Below are positions 1 through 9,951 of a stretch of DNA of 64,000 bases, piece after piece. Below the pieces are notes generated by a model that saw nothing but the letters and a program-made list of their open reading frames with translations, had not been told where the DNA came from and did no database searches. The position numbers were made by a program, and so were the translations under genes. Numbering within the stretch: position 1 is the stretch's first letter; each line of letters opens with the position of its first letter. This stretch comes from Nissolia schottii (Eukaryota; Streptophyta; Magnoliopsida; Fabales; Fabaceae), in contig QANU01053814.1 in assembly GCA_003254905.1 (NCBI GenBank), positions 119,028 to 183,027 on the forward strand. The letters run 5' to 3'.

Positions 1-1459
1 CAACTCCCCACCCCCCCCCCCCAACTCATTTATTCGCGGGTTGAACACTCCTCACCGCTGCCAACACCTTCAAGCTCCATCCTTTGGCAAGAAGAGAAGC
101 GACACCGAACTCCAATTAATACGGCTCTGTACGTAACCCTCCTCAATTTGAGATTACCAATTGCTTAATTTAATTTATTGATTATTTTTTTAAAATTATT
201 TGAACGGATGAAGGGGCCTATTAGGCTATTGTGTCTCATTCGGCCCGGAATCTCCGCTTTTCAGCAACCATTCTCCAGCGTTAAAACTCTCCCTCCCAGC
301 TCCCTCGCCAAAACAACACCGTGGGAGATCATTCTTTTATTCAACGCGAATAAATAAATTAATTAAAAGAATTGAATGTAATTTTATTGTATGGAATGTT
401 TATAAAATATAATGAACTAATTATTTATACTATTTTATCATTCATTATTCATTGGGTAAACATGATCCAATCAAAATCACAACAAAGCGTTTTATTAAAT
501 AAACTTATCTTAAATGCCTTTTTTTACAATATATCGCATCCAAGCTAAATAACTTGCATAAGCAATTATGGCTACCATTGCATTTCTTTTTTATTGTCTC
601 ATATTACCTATAATGAAAGCATGTATCGTTCAAATGTAATTCCAACAAAGTTGTATAATGAAATACAAGTTAAGTAGCTAACAAAGTGTTTACAAACAAG
701 ACTTTTAAAACACATGAAACAAATAATTTCAACCATCAAACTTCAAAAATACATGAAACAAAATCATATACATCAATGCTAACAGTATCAACGAATTAAT
801 TAACAAATAAATCACAAAATCAAAGCGTCATCCTGATAATAAAATATTAATATTTCTTTATGGATAATAGAATATCATCCAAATGAATAATATAAAAATT
901 GGTTACACTAAAAAATGCATAAATACTAAACTATGTTTATTAGAATATTTTTGGGATTTACCACTACCAATTTGTAGAAAAATTCATTAACATAATTTTT
1001 TTAATTCAAATTTTAGAATTTTATCTTAGCTAAAATAACACTACCGAATCTCACTGCATAACCTTTTCTTATTCAAATTTTAGTTTGTTTAAAATTTAAA
1101 TTAATATTTTCACATCAATTTTTTAATTAATAATTAAAATTTAAATAAATTAAAATATCTTATTTAAGTTATAAAAAAAAAGACTAATATAATTTTTTAA
1201 TTCAAAATTTATACTGTTGTAGTGTATCAGTATTTGAAATTGAAATAATATAATATTTTCTAATTCATGGTATATGGTTCTTTTTTAATCATTATATCTC
1301 TTTTTTTTTTTTTATTGTTTACCTCAGGAAGATTATTACCGAAATAAAAGGCTGAAGCTGAAAATATGACAACTAGCTAGGTAAAATTTCAAAACTAGAT
1401 AGGTGAAGGCGTGGAGCTGAAGCTTCTGCACTATAATAATTTTCGCCAATACACACAGT
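1..1459. other. AT-rich intergenic sequence, no gene seen
   Basis: Non-coding, strongly AT-rich sequence with a poly-C run near base 10-22 and several poly-A/T tracts. No open reading frame of useful length, RNA gene or clear transposon end was recognised. The last ~120 bases share a short match (GAAGCTGAAAA and flanks) with the promoter of the ARID gene near 9355, so the duplicated module described below may begin here. Confidence 0.6.
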
Positions 1460-1650
1460 GACACAGGTACATTATTATGGTTTCTTAATCTCCTTCTTCT
1501 TCGTTGTGGTTCATTAAGTATTGTTCAACTTAAATTATTTAATCTTTTTCACTCTAAATGCATGCACAACGACACCAAGAAAAAGCCAAGTTTGGAGCCT
1601 TGTGAATTTCACAAATACATCGTCTGTGTTTTTTTAATTACGTTTATTGG

Positions 1651-1785
1651 CAGACTCAAAGTCCTGACCAAGGTGAGTCGAGTGCTGGCCAATGTGACTC
1701 GATTCTTGACAAGTTACTCCAGTCCTGACTAGTGTGACCCGCCAAGGTTGCTCGAGTCTTGTCCATGACTCGAGTAACATTGAGA
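1651..1785. repeat. Short degenerate minisatellite based on TGACTCGAGT
   Basis: About five to six imperfect copies of a 20-25-base unit containing variants of GTGACTCGAGTCTTGAC occur in a row. It lies inside the leader-intron copy of the KCBP pseudogene and is absent from the matching ARID intron, so it arose or was inserted after the duplication. Confidence 0.5.
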
Positions 1786-1791
1786 ATGAAT

Positions 1792-1930
1792 CCTCTCAAT
1801 TTGATTTGTTGTTAATTGTTGTCAAGTGTGATATTTCACCATTAACTGAGGTGGTGGAATCCACACACAATATAAGCAACAAAGAAATTAATGGTAAAAA
1901 ATCACACTTGATAATAAATCAAATTGAGAA
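1792..1930. repeat. Fold-back (hairpin) sequence, MITE-like
   Basis: Two inverted arms of about 42-54 bases (1792-1845 and 1889-1930) share TCTCAATTTGATTT, TCAAGTGTGAT and ACCATTA, separated by a 43-base loop. It sits inside the leader-intron copy and has no counterpart in the ARID intron. A short MITE is the simplest reading. A small-RNA precursor is possible, but nothing in the sequence proves it. Confidence 0.5.
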
Positions 1931-2115
1931 GATCTATTTCCGGGTAACTTGGTGAGGACTAAAGTAATCTTGGTTTATTTATTATTCATCTTGTTTCTCT
2001 TAAACTGGTGTAATGTGTTGGTGTAGGAGGTGATGTGTTGTCATGTGAGGCTAGTCTGCATTGAATTTTTTTTAACCATATTTTGTTGACTTGTTTCAGT
2101 TTTTGAGCATGCAAG

Positions 2116-5100
2116 ATGACCACTAATACGTCCACTAGCTCTGGCTATGGCAGTGAGGATAGCCCTCTACACCACCATGCTGCTGTTAACAGTTATAGCT
2201 TCAATCTTGCACCACTGTGAGTATCATCTTTTATTTTTTCAAGATATACTGCAATATTAAAATAATTGTTTAAAATATTGTAGTATTTAATGACTTATGC
2301 TTTCTGGATAAATAGTGAACATTTTATGATTTGGGGGTGTTTCAAATGTTGGACCCTGAACAACATCAAGACAAAATTGCCAAATCATATCAGCAAATTT
2401 TACTTATATTCCTATAGACGTTATTTCATGCTATACATTTAAACTTATTCTTGTATTCTATTCTTGTTGACAATTTTTTGTAGCACACCTTTTCCGCCTT
2501 CTCCCCTTGAAATGAGTGGCTAGTTTTTATGACAAAGCAAGAATTAGTTTTCTGTTTGTTGATGTGCAATCTTCAGTTTGCGAATTCATACTTCTTTTTT
2601 GTTTGTTGCAGCACCCTAAACACATCAATGGCTCTTCAAGCTGAACTTGTACCATTGATTGATCGATTCCAGGTGGGGAAATATATTTATTTCAATCTAG
2701 CTATAAATACTATTTGCTTGAGTAATATGCTTCCCTCTTTAATATGTAACTCAATGATCTTTTTGTCCAGCTAATTAAGTTCCTGCATCAAAACTAGTTT
2801 GTAATTTGTTGCTTTATGTGTGTGGTTATATGGTATCACCAAGTTCTCCTTGATGCTGTTGTTTGTTATAGATGGATAAATTTTTAAAATTGATGTACAA
2901 ACAAATTCAATCTGCTGGAGGAAGTGGAAGTTCTCCTAAAAGATTGGTGAACCCCCAAGCTCGAGGCAAACTTACATTGGAGGACACGCTTTGTTTCCAA
3001 AAGGTAATCAAATACCAATATTTCCATTCTACATGGTTTATTTATTTAGAAAAACACACAAAGATCTAACTCATAAATCCATGTAGGATCCAATACTGAC
3101 TGACGTCATTGCTTAAGTTGGATGATAACATTTCGGAAAGTCAGGCAACAAAATTATTCCAGATAATTTTGGAATACATGGGAATTGATTCGTCCGATCG
3201 AGCAACTCCAATTAGCTTAGATGAACGAGTTGAGCTTGTAGGCAAACTATACTGGCGATGTTTCAACAATTCAGAACTCCGAGATGAACTCTTTGTCCAG
3301 ATATTAAAGCAAACAAGAGACAACCCTGATAGGCAAACAACTTCTCTAGTATTTAGTGTCAGTGTATCATCCAATCAAATTATTCCATATACATGACTTT
3401 TTCAAGAAGTGAGTGAGAGAGTTAACTACTTTTGCTTATGTGGCAAGATCTGATTGGATGACAAGTGCATAACAATTAAATTCTTGAGTATCAGGTGTTT
3501 GAGGTTTGCTTAACCTTCTGTTTCATTGAAGCTGTATTCTCAATGATTTGTGTACTAGTGGTTAACCACTTAACCCTGTTCTTGTCGGAAACAGAGAATC
3601 CTTGGTTAAAGCATGGGAGATAATGTATGTATGTATGTATGTATGTGCAGCCGGCATGTCTCCTTGCAAAGACATTGGAGGATATCTGTCAAGGCATGTT
3701 GATCAAGTTGCACATGGAGTGACTAATGATTCTGAGATTCAAGCTCTTGCATTGAACGCGCTAAACGCGTTGAAGCGCTCCGTCAAGGCCGGTCCTAGGA
3801 ATATAATGCGTTGGTTTAACGATATCAAAGCTTTGTTGATGGGGACAAAGTTTACAGCTAAAGTGTTCTTCATGGATAAAACGTTTAAAGAAATAGCATA
3901 TGACATGTCAACAACTGTTGCTGATGCTGTTGAGGTGTTTTTTACTTGTTATATCCTTATCTACTTTTATCTCCAAAATGACACACACTTCCAACTGATG
4001 CAAATATACATAGAACATATGGAAGACTGAGGCAATTCAAGTAGGTGAAATAATCACTTGAATGAAAGTGATTATGAAATGTCTGATGAAGGAAACTAAT
4101 TTAGTGGAAGTCGGGAAATGTGCTTTGTTTTTATTCATTGGACTGTATGGTTCATACAAGTATTATGGTTTTATTTATGAATATATGATTGATAGAATCA
4201 TTTCATTAATTGAGTGAAGGGCTTTACATGCTACTAATAAGAAGAAATTTTTTTGTTTATAGGAGTTTCTGTCTAATTATGATATTGCCTAATCAAACTG
4301 TGCTTAGTGGACAGTCATTTTTCTTGTGTTTGAGTTTATCGATGCCTCAATCAATTGTGTTTACTCTGTCTGTCAATATTGGTTGAGGAAATTGCAGGGA
4401 TCATCAAACTGTCAAGATAGTCTACCCTTGGCCTGTTTGAATGTCGCAAAGTTGCTACTGGCTTCGATTCATCTAATTCTTGGAATGGCATGTCTTTTCT
4501 CCTATCCTTGCTTGCTTGTTAGTGTTATTATTATTAATCTAGCGTTAATCAATAGTCTAACCACTTCTTTTATTGTTGCTCAGAGGATTACATACAGTTA
4601 GATGATGATAAACATATTGGGTAAGGGAGATATTTTGCTCCCCAAAAGAAGAGGCAATGCAGAAAAATTCCGTATGGGAATTCTGCTTTCTTCAACGTTC
4701 ACACGATCGATGATCCTATTGGGCTCCTACCTAACCAAATAATAATAGGAATTAACATGAGAGGAAGACTGAAAAAAATATGACTACATTGTAAGATTGC
4801 AAGGTTTTAAACTTGGATATTTTCAAAAAGAATGGTGCCTTTTTGTTGAATGTTTCTTCTGGTCTATGGCCCGCAGGTTACGCTGCTGATTTGAGAGACA
4901 TAATGGAATTTGGTTGCAGCAGAAACCGCGGTATATCTTAGCATATTCCAGTTTGAAACCGAGCCTTCATTCACATAAAACTATGCAAGTTCTTAATTTT
5001 GGTCTAGAGTTATTTTTATTTTATGTGATTTCCATCATCTCATCCTTTTCTTTAGGGAGAAGAAATTGTTGTGGCCCTACGGCACGATGCCTTGCTGCAG

Positions 5101-5240
5101 GTTCTTTGAATGAAGATATTTCCAATGATTCAAATCGTGCTGATTCGGAATCTAAAAGAAATGCTGCAAGAATTGGAGGAACTGAAAGAATTCTTGAATT
5201 TTGCTTCAGACCAACACGAGAAAAAAGCGGAGGATAAATT
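2116..5240 (+). pseudogene. Kinesin-like calmodulin-binding protein (KCBP/ZWICHEL) pseudogene, N-terminal part only
   Basis: Readable exons are 2116-2216 (Ser-rich start), 2612-2672 (ending LIDRFQ), 2872-3003 (ending CFQK), about 3087-3336 and about 3595-3934, followed by fragments near 4387 (AGIIKLS), 4585 (DYIQLDDDKHIG) and 5140-5230 (coiled coil, EMLQELEEL). The order matches the N-terminus, MyTH4 domain, FERM-like region and coiled coil of plant KCBP, a minus-end kinesin-14 that acts in trichome morphogenesis and division-plane microtubules. The motor and calmodulin-binding parts, normally at the C-terminus, are absent. A TGAC tandem duplication at 3097-3104 shifts the frame in the MyTH4 exon, the donor after DRQ near 3336 is not recognisable, and the later exons carry stops and frameshifts. 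The upstream leader derives from the same source as the ARID leader. KCBP identity is fairly certain; loss of function is inferred from the breaks and the missing motor. Confidence 0.8.
3623..3646 (+). repeat. (ATGT)6 microsatellite inside a KCBP pseudogene exon
   Basis: Six perfect ATGT units fall in the MyTH4 coding exon and are read as an in-frame MYVCMYVC, where KCBP proteins have a single MYLC-like segment. The expansion therefore adds four residues without breaking the frame locally. Confidence 0.85.
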
Positions 5241-6164
5241 GGCCTAATTAATGAGGCTATGGGCCTGACTGAGAGAGTAAAAATCCTCAAATGTGCACAA
5301 GGGGTCTTATACAAATTAAGGGATACCTATTTTTTATTTTTAAAAATCTAAGATTTATGATTAAGGAATGTCACTTTAATGCACTTAAACGAATTAAGAG
5401 AGGTAATATAATATTGATAGAGCTTACCTTATTTTTTTACATGATATATGTTCTGCTTAAGGTACCTGAAATCATAGTAGGATTTTCAAATATTTACTAA
5501 ACTTGCTTCCTATTAAGATTCATAAATCTTATATTCTTTCCTCATAATTTCAGATCCAAGTCAAAATGGGAACCACCAACACCTCAGCAATGGAGGTTCG
5601 GTGAGAATCAATGTGCTCATCTGAGGACTTGACCCAGTCAAGTATATCAAGGACATTAGGATGAACATGCTAAGTCATAGGAGGTCTTTTTAAGATGGTC
5701 ATCATGAGAAAAGGGACATTAGTTTAAACCCTATTACAACTAACTTATTATTATGAGCTTGTTCGTTTTGATTAATTTAATTTTTCAGTGCTACTGACGT
5801 ATGAAACTTTATAGAGGTTGCTCAAGACTGAGACCGTATGATATATAATATGAACAATGACATTTTTGACGCTTTGGACCTATGACCTCCTGACATTGAG
5901 ACTCACATATTTTTTGTTTTTTTGTTTTTTTTGGTCATTGAGCTATATGATAAACTTGAACACATTTGAGGACATGAAATTAAGACCCTCTGATGTGGAC
6001 TTGGAACTCGAAGGCTTGCACTTAACCTTAATTCGAAAACTAGAAACTCACTGAAGTCACATTAGTAAGTTGGGTCGTCGCACTAATGGGTTTCTCTAAT
6101 TATTGGGCTGCTCTTGCGTTGTAATATTTGCCTCCCTGTTTGTTGTTGGGTTTTCCATAACTAC
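5241..6164. other. Intergenic sequence, no gene seen
   Basis: AT-rich non-coding sequence between the KCBP pseudogene and the short LTR element. The first ~300 bases could hold further decayed KCBP introns. No motor-domain motifs such as the GxxxxGKT P-loop were found. Confidence 0.5.
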
Positions 6165-6409
6165 TGTTAAGCATGGTGGATGAAGAGGGATTGGGGGTAC
6201 ACTAGACATGAAATAAAAAAGAAAAAATGATGAATGTATTATGTATTGTATTTTTTAATGTGCTTTCAAAGTACAAATATGATATACTTATTTATAGGCT
6301 GAAAATAAAATAAAGATAAACTTAACAGATAAAATAGATAAACATCTTAACAAATAAACCTAAATTAGTTTAAGATAAGATATAATAATATCTTGATTTA
6401 TTCTCAATA
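6165..6409 (-). repeat. 3' LTR of the short non-autonomous element
   Basis: Direct repeat partner of 7419-7686, about 20 bases shorter, oriented on the minus strand. Its outer edge begins TGTTAAGCATGGTGG on the plus strand. Confidence 0.75.
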
Positions 6410-6639
6410 CCTTCCCTCTAAGCTTGTCACAACTAAACGATAGTAGTATTTGCATGAAAACAGAAGAATTGAGTCTACACAGAAGTAAGAACGTCAACGA
6501 GAGTCTGCACAGAGGCACGAGCGGCAATGAGAGTATGAGTTAAACGTAACCAACAAAGGCAACAATATGTGGCTAATGGAGAGCTGATTGAAGACAGCAA
6601 ATCAATACCCAACCCTCATTAAATAGCAATGGTGGGATT

Positions 6640-6933
6640 TGTTGGAGAGATAAGGCAACAAATCATAGTTGCATTGATAAGGATATGAATTCCAATAATC
6701 ATGCCACTATTAATGGAGAGCTAATTGAAGACTGCAAATCAATGCAATAATCAACCAGATTCTTAGCCTATTAAAACAAGGAATATTATAATTACCTATG
6801 TTTAGGTATTTGTCAATCATAATTTCAGCAGAGCCGTTGTGCACCCTCTGCTATATATCTCTCTTCATTTCTTGTAATTATTGTGTTCAAGTATTACAAT
6901 AAAAATAAACCGTGCCTTATTTTCTTCTAAACA
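6640..6933 (+). mobile_element. Nested LTR-like fragment (possible solo LTR)
   Basis: The block starts TGTTGGAGAGATAAGG and ends TTCTAAACA, with a TATA-like CTATATATCTC near 6851, a form typical of copia LTRs. No second copy and no clean 5-bp target duplication were found. A phrase present just upstream (AATGGAGAGCT-ATTGAAGAC, about 6577) recurs inside it near 6715, so the outer limits are uncertain. Confidence 0.35.
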
Positions 6934-7140
6934 AACTAAGGCAATGATATGTGGTAGGCAGAACCAACTAAGACAACAATATGTGGTTGGGTGAAACCAA
7001 CTAAGGCAATGGGTGGTTGGGTGAAACCAATGGAAGCAACGAGTGACTAAGAGAAACCACAAAGGTAATGAGTAGTTGGGCGTAACCAGTTGAAGGTAAC
7101 AAGTGGTTGGGAAAAATCAGCGAAGATAACTTATCTAGGC
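6934..7140. repeat. Degenerate tandem repeat inside the short LTR element
   Basis: About five to six imperfect units of 30-38 bases share AACCAACTAAGGCAA and TGGTTGGGTGAAACC. A simpler version (about 6540-6570) precedes the nested LTR-like block, suggesting that block interrupted an existing array. Confidence 0.6.
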
Positions 7141-7401
7141 TGAGTAGAACTAACAGAGGCAGACAATGTTTGTTTTACACGTGCGGTAACATTAGGTAGT
7201 GCGTAGAGATTTTGAAGACAATGAATTTTTTGCGGTGGTGTCTCAAATAGATGTCAATAAGTCCGAGACTTAAGAGATGGTAGGAAAGATGATATATTTA
7301 TGGAGAGTGAAACGTAAGGAACAAATAACCTAAATCATCGAGAGAAAAAAATAACCTACGCTTTGAGGTGGCGAAAGCAAAAATAGGATTTAAGGTGAAA
7401 A

Positions 7402-7418
7402 CCACAACTCTGATACCA
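7402..7418 (-). other. Primer-binding site of the short LTR element
   Basis: On the minus strand the sequence immediately inside the 5' LTR reads TGGTATCAGAG, complementary to the 3' end of plant initiator tRNA-Met. This fixes the element's orientation. Confidence 0.75.
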
Positions 7419-7686
7419 TGTTAAGTATTGTGGGTGAAGGTGGTTGGGATATACTAGACAAGAGAAAAATCAAGAAAATAAAGATTATATTATGTATTGT
7501 ATTTTTGAATGTACTATCAAAGTACAAAGATGATATGTCTATTTATAGATTAAAAATAAGGTAAAGATAAACTTAATAGATAAGATTGACATCTTAACCG
7601 ATAAAATAAATAAATAACTTAACAAATAAACATAAATTAATTTAAAATAAGATAAAATATAATAATATTTTAATTTATTCTCAACA
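7419..7686 (-). repeat. 5' LTR of the short non-autonomous element
   Basis: 268-base direct repeat that, on the minus strand, begins TGTTGAGAATAAATT and ends in CTTAACA, adjoining the primer-binding site. Confidence 0.75.
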
Positions 7687-7913
7687 TTTACGAAATCCAA
7701 ATCTTTAAAAAAAACCAGGAATACTAGGCTAGTAGACCTTGTCAAACCTATCCTTTTGTTCACTTTTTAAGTTGATTTAGGCACATTTTTTTTTTTACTT
7801 TAGACATTACATTTAATAAGATTTAAATTTAGGATCTCGTACATATAATTCAAATCCCTCATCACTAAATTAACTATAGTGACTTTGATTTAGGTACATT
7901 AGTTACTTAACTC

Positions 7914-8170
7914 ATACTCTCTCCATTTTAAAATAGTTGTTCACTTTTTCTTTTATGCGGGTCTTAAGAAAATGATTGAAAAATATGAAGTTAAGAAAAA
8001 ATTGGTAGTATTTAACCTAATTATCTTTATTTTATAGTGGGTAGTTAAAGTTATTATAGTAGATAAGAATGTGAGAGAGTTTATTTAATAAAAATATTTA
8101 AAAAAAGAAATAATTAATGATGTCTAAATTTAATAAGTAGACAACTATTTTAAAATCAACCAAAATAAAA
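7914..8170. mobile_element. Stowaway-like MITE (Tc1/mariner type)
   Basis: Inverted ends ATTTTAAAATAGTTGT (about 7925) and ACAACTATTTTAAAAT (about 8141) enclose about 255 bases of AT-rich sequence with no ORF. The outer left motif CTCTCTCCATTTTAAAA matches the common start of plant Stowaway elements, with TA at the left edge. The outermost right bases have diverged, so that boundary is approximate. Confidence 0.65.
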
Positions 8171-9125
8171 ATGTGTGCTAAACCTTCTACACTTTTAGAT
8201 GGGTTAAGTTGCCGATCTATCAACTTATTTACTCCTCTTATTTTTTAGTTGTAAGATAGGTTGACTTGTCAACCCCTTATACAACAAGGTGAGTTAATAA
8301 TTTTAACATGTTTTATAAAATGGTCAACCTACCCTACTTTGGTTTTAAAAGCTAATTTGTGTGGGGGACGAGGGGGTTTGTCAAAATTGTAAAGCTCAAT
8401 GTCGGACATTTATAGCCACAGTACATTACCTAACTTCGTCCACATTAAGTTGTGACGCTAGTCATGGTGCTGGTTTTTTTTTGGTGTCACCCAAGGGTGA
8501 CGGTGACGAGGAAGATAACGGGAGAGAAGTGTCAACTGGAGGTAACAATGGAAAATATAGATAACATAATTGCTCTTTGGACTGACAAATTTTTGTGCGA
8601 AATTGCAAGAAAGTTTTTTCAACTAATTAGGTGATAGACAATCACAGAATGACAAAGAAAAAAAATTGAAAGTAGCACAAATAATTGCTTTGGCCAACTA
8701 ACGAAACGTATTCGCACGATTGTATGAAAAGACTTATCAAATTATGAAGTATTTTTCTATAAATATTAGATATTTGTAACTAAAAATAGAAAGAAAGAAA
8801 AATGTACTTTACTCTTCAAAGTCCGAATTATATATTATGTACACCTTTGCTCACGTGCTTTTGAAAATGTGCCAGAAAGATATGCACTTTGTAAAAGCAT
8901 GTAAATCGAACATTAACCGGTTTTTATCTTCACCTGTATGAACATGATCACAAACATCCCGACCTACTGGTAGAAGAAAAACAGAACAACATACCTAATT
9001 CATGGCCCACAGGGGATTAAATTAGGCTAACAGTTTGGCCCAACCAAACATGACCCAAATTGTAACCTCTAATTTCAAAAGTAGAATAAGTACTATAAAA
9101 TAGAAAAATAATGTCTGCTCTCAAC
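8171..9125. other. Intergenic sequence, no gene seen
   Basis: AT-rich sequence before the tRNA gene. A 67-codon frame near 8361 shows no recognisable domain and is not supported. Confidence 0.5.
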
Positions 9126-9199
9126 GGCCTATTAGCTCAGTTGGTTAGAGCGTGGTGCTAATAACGCCAAGGTCGCAGGTTCGAGACCTGTATAGGCCA
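9126..9199 (+). tRNA. tRNA-Ile (anticodon AAU)
   Basis: A complete 74-base cloverleaf. The acceptor stem GGCCTAT pairs with ATAGGCC at 9192-9198, and the discriminator is A. The D arm (AGCTCAGTTGGTTAGAGC) and T arm (GGTTCGAGACC) are standard and supply the internal A and B promoter boxes. The anticodon loop CTAATAA (9158-9164) carries AAT at 9160-9162, read as AAU (inosine at the wobble base) for isoleucine. There is no intron. The gene lies about 400 bases upstream of the ARID leader on the same strand. Every stem pairs, so it looks functional. Confidence 0.95.
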
Positions 9200-9951
9200 T
9201 TATTTATCATTTTAGAAAAATTAAAAATAAAGTGCAACGACGTCGTATGAGCACCGATTCAATTTTTTTCTTTTGGACTTGTTGGGGGGTCGTCATGGTT
9301 AGAGCGGCGCGTGGCGCGTGTGCAACCAACCGCGCATCAAAATCGGCCGCTTGAAGCTGAAAACATAGCGGTCGTAAAAATTCATGTAAACAGCACAGAT
9401 CAAACACAAACAGAAGAGGACACTCAATTAGGGTTTGTCAAATTTCAACATTTTTCTGCTCTTCAATTTTTAGGGCTGTGTTCTCCTCACACCGTGCCCT
9501 TAACCACCTTCAATTTCCAATTCATACAGGTAATACTTTAATAACGCTGTTTCTTCCATTTTTTCTTTACTAATTATTATTCAAGTTAATTTTGTTAATT
9601 GTGTTCACTCTGAATGCCTGAGAACAACCAACGAAGCAACGTTCTGAGCTTTGTGAATTTCACACAAGCACGTGGTCTGTGGATTTTTTTTTGGGTGAAT
9701 TATCCATGATTTATGAGTAATAGATGACAGGTTAGGGCTTAGTTCTTAGGGTTTTTTCCCTCTCTTTATTCTTCCTTTTTTCTCTTCTGTTTATGTTGGT
9801 GTATTTTTTTATAAAAAAAATTCCCTTTTTTTTTGAGATTGAGGTGATTGGTTGAGATGAAAGTTTTGGTTTTTCATCTTCTTTTATTAAATTCCTGTAA
9901 TGGTTTAGTGTAGGAGGTTGCTGTGCTCTCATTCGTGGCTAGATTTTCAAA
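9200..9951 (+). promoter_or_regulatory. Promoter region, 5' leader exon and leader intron of the ARID gene
   Basis: A leader exon ends at about 9529 (CATACAG then GTAATACT). The leader intron runs about 9530-9913 and ends TTTAGTGTAG; the second exon starts at 9914, with the start codon at 9952. The upstream limit of transcription cannot be read. The same leader-intron layout is duplicated at 1460-2054 in front of the KCBP pseudogene. Confidence 0.65.

Larger units (their letters stand above)
1460..2054 (+). other. Degenerate copy of the ARID gene's 5' leader and leader intron
   Basis: This segment aligns, with gaps, to the untranslated leader and first intron of the ARID gene at 9524-9945. 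Shared landmarks in the same order are the splice-donor context ACAGGTA (1463 and 9525), TTCACTCT-AATGC-TG (about 1548 and 9604), TTGTGAATTTCACA (about 1600 and 9652), TTCATCTT then TGTAATG, and the splice-acceptor context GTGTAGGAGGT (2021 and 9908) followed by GGCTAG. This copy is longer because a minisatellite and a fold-back sequence are inserted in the intron. Seen directly in sequence; which copy is ancestral is not decided by the window alone. Confidence 0.65.
6165..7686 (-). mobile_element. Short non-autonomous LTR retrotransposon (TRIM/LARD-like, copia-type ends)
   Basis: Two direct repeats, 6165-6409 and 7419-7686, are alignable along their length and begin TGTTAAG on the plus strand; the downstream copy ends CTCAACA and the upstream copy CTCAATA. 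Read on the minus strand, the LTR at 7419-7686 is followed immediately by TGGTATCAGAG (7418 downward), the initiator-Met tRNA primer-binding site typical of copia elements. AGAGGGAAGG, a polypurine tract, lies directly before the other LTR (about 6411-6420). The ~1 kb interior has no gag-pol, but contains tandem repeats and a nested LTR-like block. No matching 5-bp target duplication was seen (ACTAC versus TTTAC), so the ends may have decayed. Movement would have needed proteins from another element. Confidence 0.75.

Noticed and set aside
9207..9407. Minus-strand 66-codon frame next to tRNA-Ile
   Set aside because: Lies across the ARID promoter with no start context, domain or codon bias to support it.
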